DNA from: Parvibaculum sp963975745
GTDB taxonomy: Bacteria > Pseudomonadota > Alphaproteobacteria > Parvibaculales > Parvibaculaceae
Length of the DNA: 64,000 bases
Reading direction: 5' to 3'
Assembly: GCF_963975745.1 (NCBI RefSeq)
Contig: NZ_CAXBIB010000003.1
Location: 172,776-236,775, forward strand
How positions within the stretch are numbered: position 1 is the first letter of the stretch; each line of letters begins with the position of its first letter. The notes below the pieces were generated by a model, which had not been told where the DNA came from, did not search any database, and saw only the letters and a program-made list of their open reading frames with translations. A program made the position numbers and the translations under genes. This document shows, piece after piece, positions 62,602 through 64,000 of this stretch.

Positions 62602-63047
62602 ATCTACTGTCCCCCGTGCGATTCCCGATACTTAGCCTGCTTGCCTAAGGCTCGGTCTTCGCTTCCCTGTTTAACTGGCGGCTGCCCACACGCCGCAACA
62701 AAACGTAACGTGTCGTGAATTGAGACGATGCCTTGATCCGGCGGCCCCTGTCAACGAAAGCTCGCAGGACGGAGCCGATATAGCCAATGTTTGTGAAGGT
62801 TTATACATCATCGATCTTTCCGGCTTATGACCGCGCAGTTGGGCGGGTGGTGCCCGACATGACCTTCCTGTGCCGAGGCGGGACGGCTGCGCGGCATTTT
62901 CAACCGCCGGCAATATCCGTTGCAGGATACGAGCCGTTACGGCTCCGAATCCATCGGCGCCGGCCCTCGTTTTTCGCACTGCAAGGGAATGCGGCGAGTC
63001 AAGCCTAAAAGGGCGTGATTTTTTTGGGAAAAGCGCGAAAAAGGGGT

Positions 63048-63076
63048 TTGACAGGCCATGGCCACCTCCCTATAAA
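63048..63076 (+). promoter_or_regulatory. Strong rRNA operon promoter
   Basis: A perfect TTGACA (63048-63053) and TATAAA (63071-63076) with 17-bp spacing, preceded by an A/T-rich upstream element (TTTTTT and AAAA runs at 63018-63042). It is the best sigma-70 promoter in the window and fits an rRNA P1. Confidence 0.9.
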
Positions 63077-63301
63077 CCGCCTCCACGAGGTCACGGCGTC
63101 CCGCCCCCGGGTGCGGCGCTTCCCCTCAGGTGAAGAGTGTTGAAGGGCCTTGCCTGGATGCATTCTTTGTGGCCTAGTAAACGATCCAATTATGGATGAC
63201 AGCAGGGCCCCGACTTCCATAGGGAAGCGGCGGTAAGGCTGTCCTTCGGGTCGGTTGCGACCCTGGTGTTTCGGGACGTTCATTGCGTCGTGAAACTCAG
63301 G

Positions 63302-63312
63302 TGCTCTTTGAC
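63302..63312 (+). promoter_or_regulatory. rRNA antitermination boxA
   Basis: TGCTCTTTGACA-type boxA in the rRNA leader, 230 bp after the -10, needed by NusB/NusE for Rho-resistant rRNA transcription. Confidence 0.75.
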
Positions 63313-63421
63313 ATTGTGGTTTGAGAAAGAGAAACGTGGACGGCGGTGTCCTGGCGAGATCGGGTAATTCCGATCGACAGAATACTGACTGTCTGATGTT
63401 TCTACACACATTACCCCGTTA

Positions 63422-63490
63422 CCCGGCCCCCAAGGCCGGGAAACGAATGTGAGTGTATTTTGCGTCAGCCTCGCGGTTTTCCCCGCGAGG
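63422..63490 (+). other. Two leader hairpins before 16S
   Basis: CCCGGCC/GGCCGGG (63422-63428 and 63434-63440) and CCTCGCGG/CCGCGAGG (63469-63476 and 63483-63490) form 7- and 8-bp stems just upstream of the 16S start. They are likely leader or processing structures of the pre-rRNA. Confidence 0.5.
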
Positions 63491-63508
63491 AATACAGTCG
63501 GATCAACT

Positions 63509-64000
<492 letters not shown>

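Larger units (their letters stand above)
62602..63508. other. 907-bp gap between M23 peptidase and 16S rRNA
   Basis: The left ~400 bp should hold the M23 promoter; I see no gene with a good ribosome binding site. The right ~450 bp is the rRNA leader with promoter, boxA and processing hairpins. Open frames here have rRNA-leader composition and are not coding. Confidence 0.6.

Noticed and set aside
60859..62718. 619-codon open frame antisense to the M23 peptidase
   Set aside because: High-GC antisense shadow; the opposite strand has full LytM motifs.
63005..63409. Minus-strand open frame in the rRNA leader
   Set aside because: Typical spurious frame in rRNA upstream DNA; the region holds the rRNA promoter and boxA.

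Overview
This window is GC-rich chromosomal DNA from an alphaproteobacterium. The 16S rRNA start at the right edge, the secA/argJ/lysC/ptsP/prfA/clpB block, the aroK-aroB-corC-bolA and accA-xerD block, DUF4167, DUF1178 and the aerobic CobS/CobT pair all fit the order Hyphomicrobiales or a near neighbour. The 16S fragment resembles Hyphomicrobium- or Parvibaculum-like lineages from memory only; no search was run. I saw no insertion sequence, prophage, CRISPR array, complete tRNA gene or plasmid gene. The window is mostly core chromosome with a few accessory pockets.

Layout, left to right. 1-4 kb: a TerB-like fragment, an S4-domain protein and a SUV3-like RNA helicase. 4-8.8 kb: an acyl-CoA dehydrogenase, an orphan PleC/DivJ-type sensor kinase and a Sel1-like lipoprotein. 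9-14.2 kb: methylmalonyl-CoA mutase and its G-protein chaperone MeaB, around a small unknown gene and a DUF3108 protein, then ribosomal protein L28. 14.3-19.6 kb: a divergent YhhQ/VUT-like membrane protein, a secreted phytase-like esterase-domain protein, and MATE and MFS exporters divergent from a cysteine-rich SufR/ArsR-type regulator. 19.6-23.3 kb: CobT, CobS and a J-domain protein. 23.4-30 kb: bolA, corC, aroB and aroK on one side; a small membrane protein, a large secreted protein and xerD on the other. 30-32 kb: a self-contained ECF41 sigma-factor operon with a recognisable promoter. 32-37 kb: accA, two tandem epoxide hydrolases and a Spinster-type MFS carrier. 37-57 kb: secA, PpiC, argJ, mutT, a lone Flp pilin, a methyltransferase, comF, grxC, a nitrilase, DUF1178, ubiG, lysC, ptsP, a RodZ-like protein, ispG, prfA, prmC and DUF4167. 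57-64 kb: a MOSC protein, clpB, an M23 peptidase and an rRNA operon with promoter, boxA and the first ~490 nt of 16S.

Functional themes are propionyl/methylmalonyl-CoA and fatty-acid catabolism tied to cobalamin (mutase, MeaB, CobS/CobT, acyl-CoA dehydrogenase), protein export and quality control (SecA, PpiC, ClpB), and translation (L28, RF1, PrmC, 16S).

The signals most worth follow-up are non-coding. (1) The convergent clpB/M23 gap holds three CTGTCA half-sites at exact 11-bp spacing (a Pho-box arrangement), compact hairpins, four GGGGAYAA motifs and a bidirectional terminator, which could be a small RNA locus. (2) An ECF41-type promoter, TGTCACA-N16-CGTC, lies in front of the sigma-factor operon. 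(3) A 12-bp perfect hairpin with a T-run lies between the sensor kinase and the lipoprotein gene. Among proteins, ArgJ with a 68-residue histone-like basic extension and the J-domain/CobS/CobT arrangement are the oddest.
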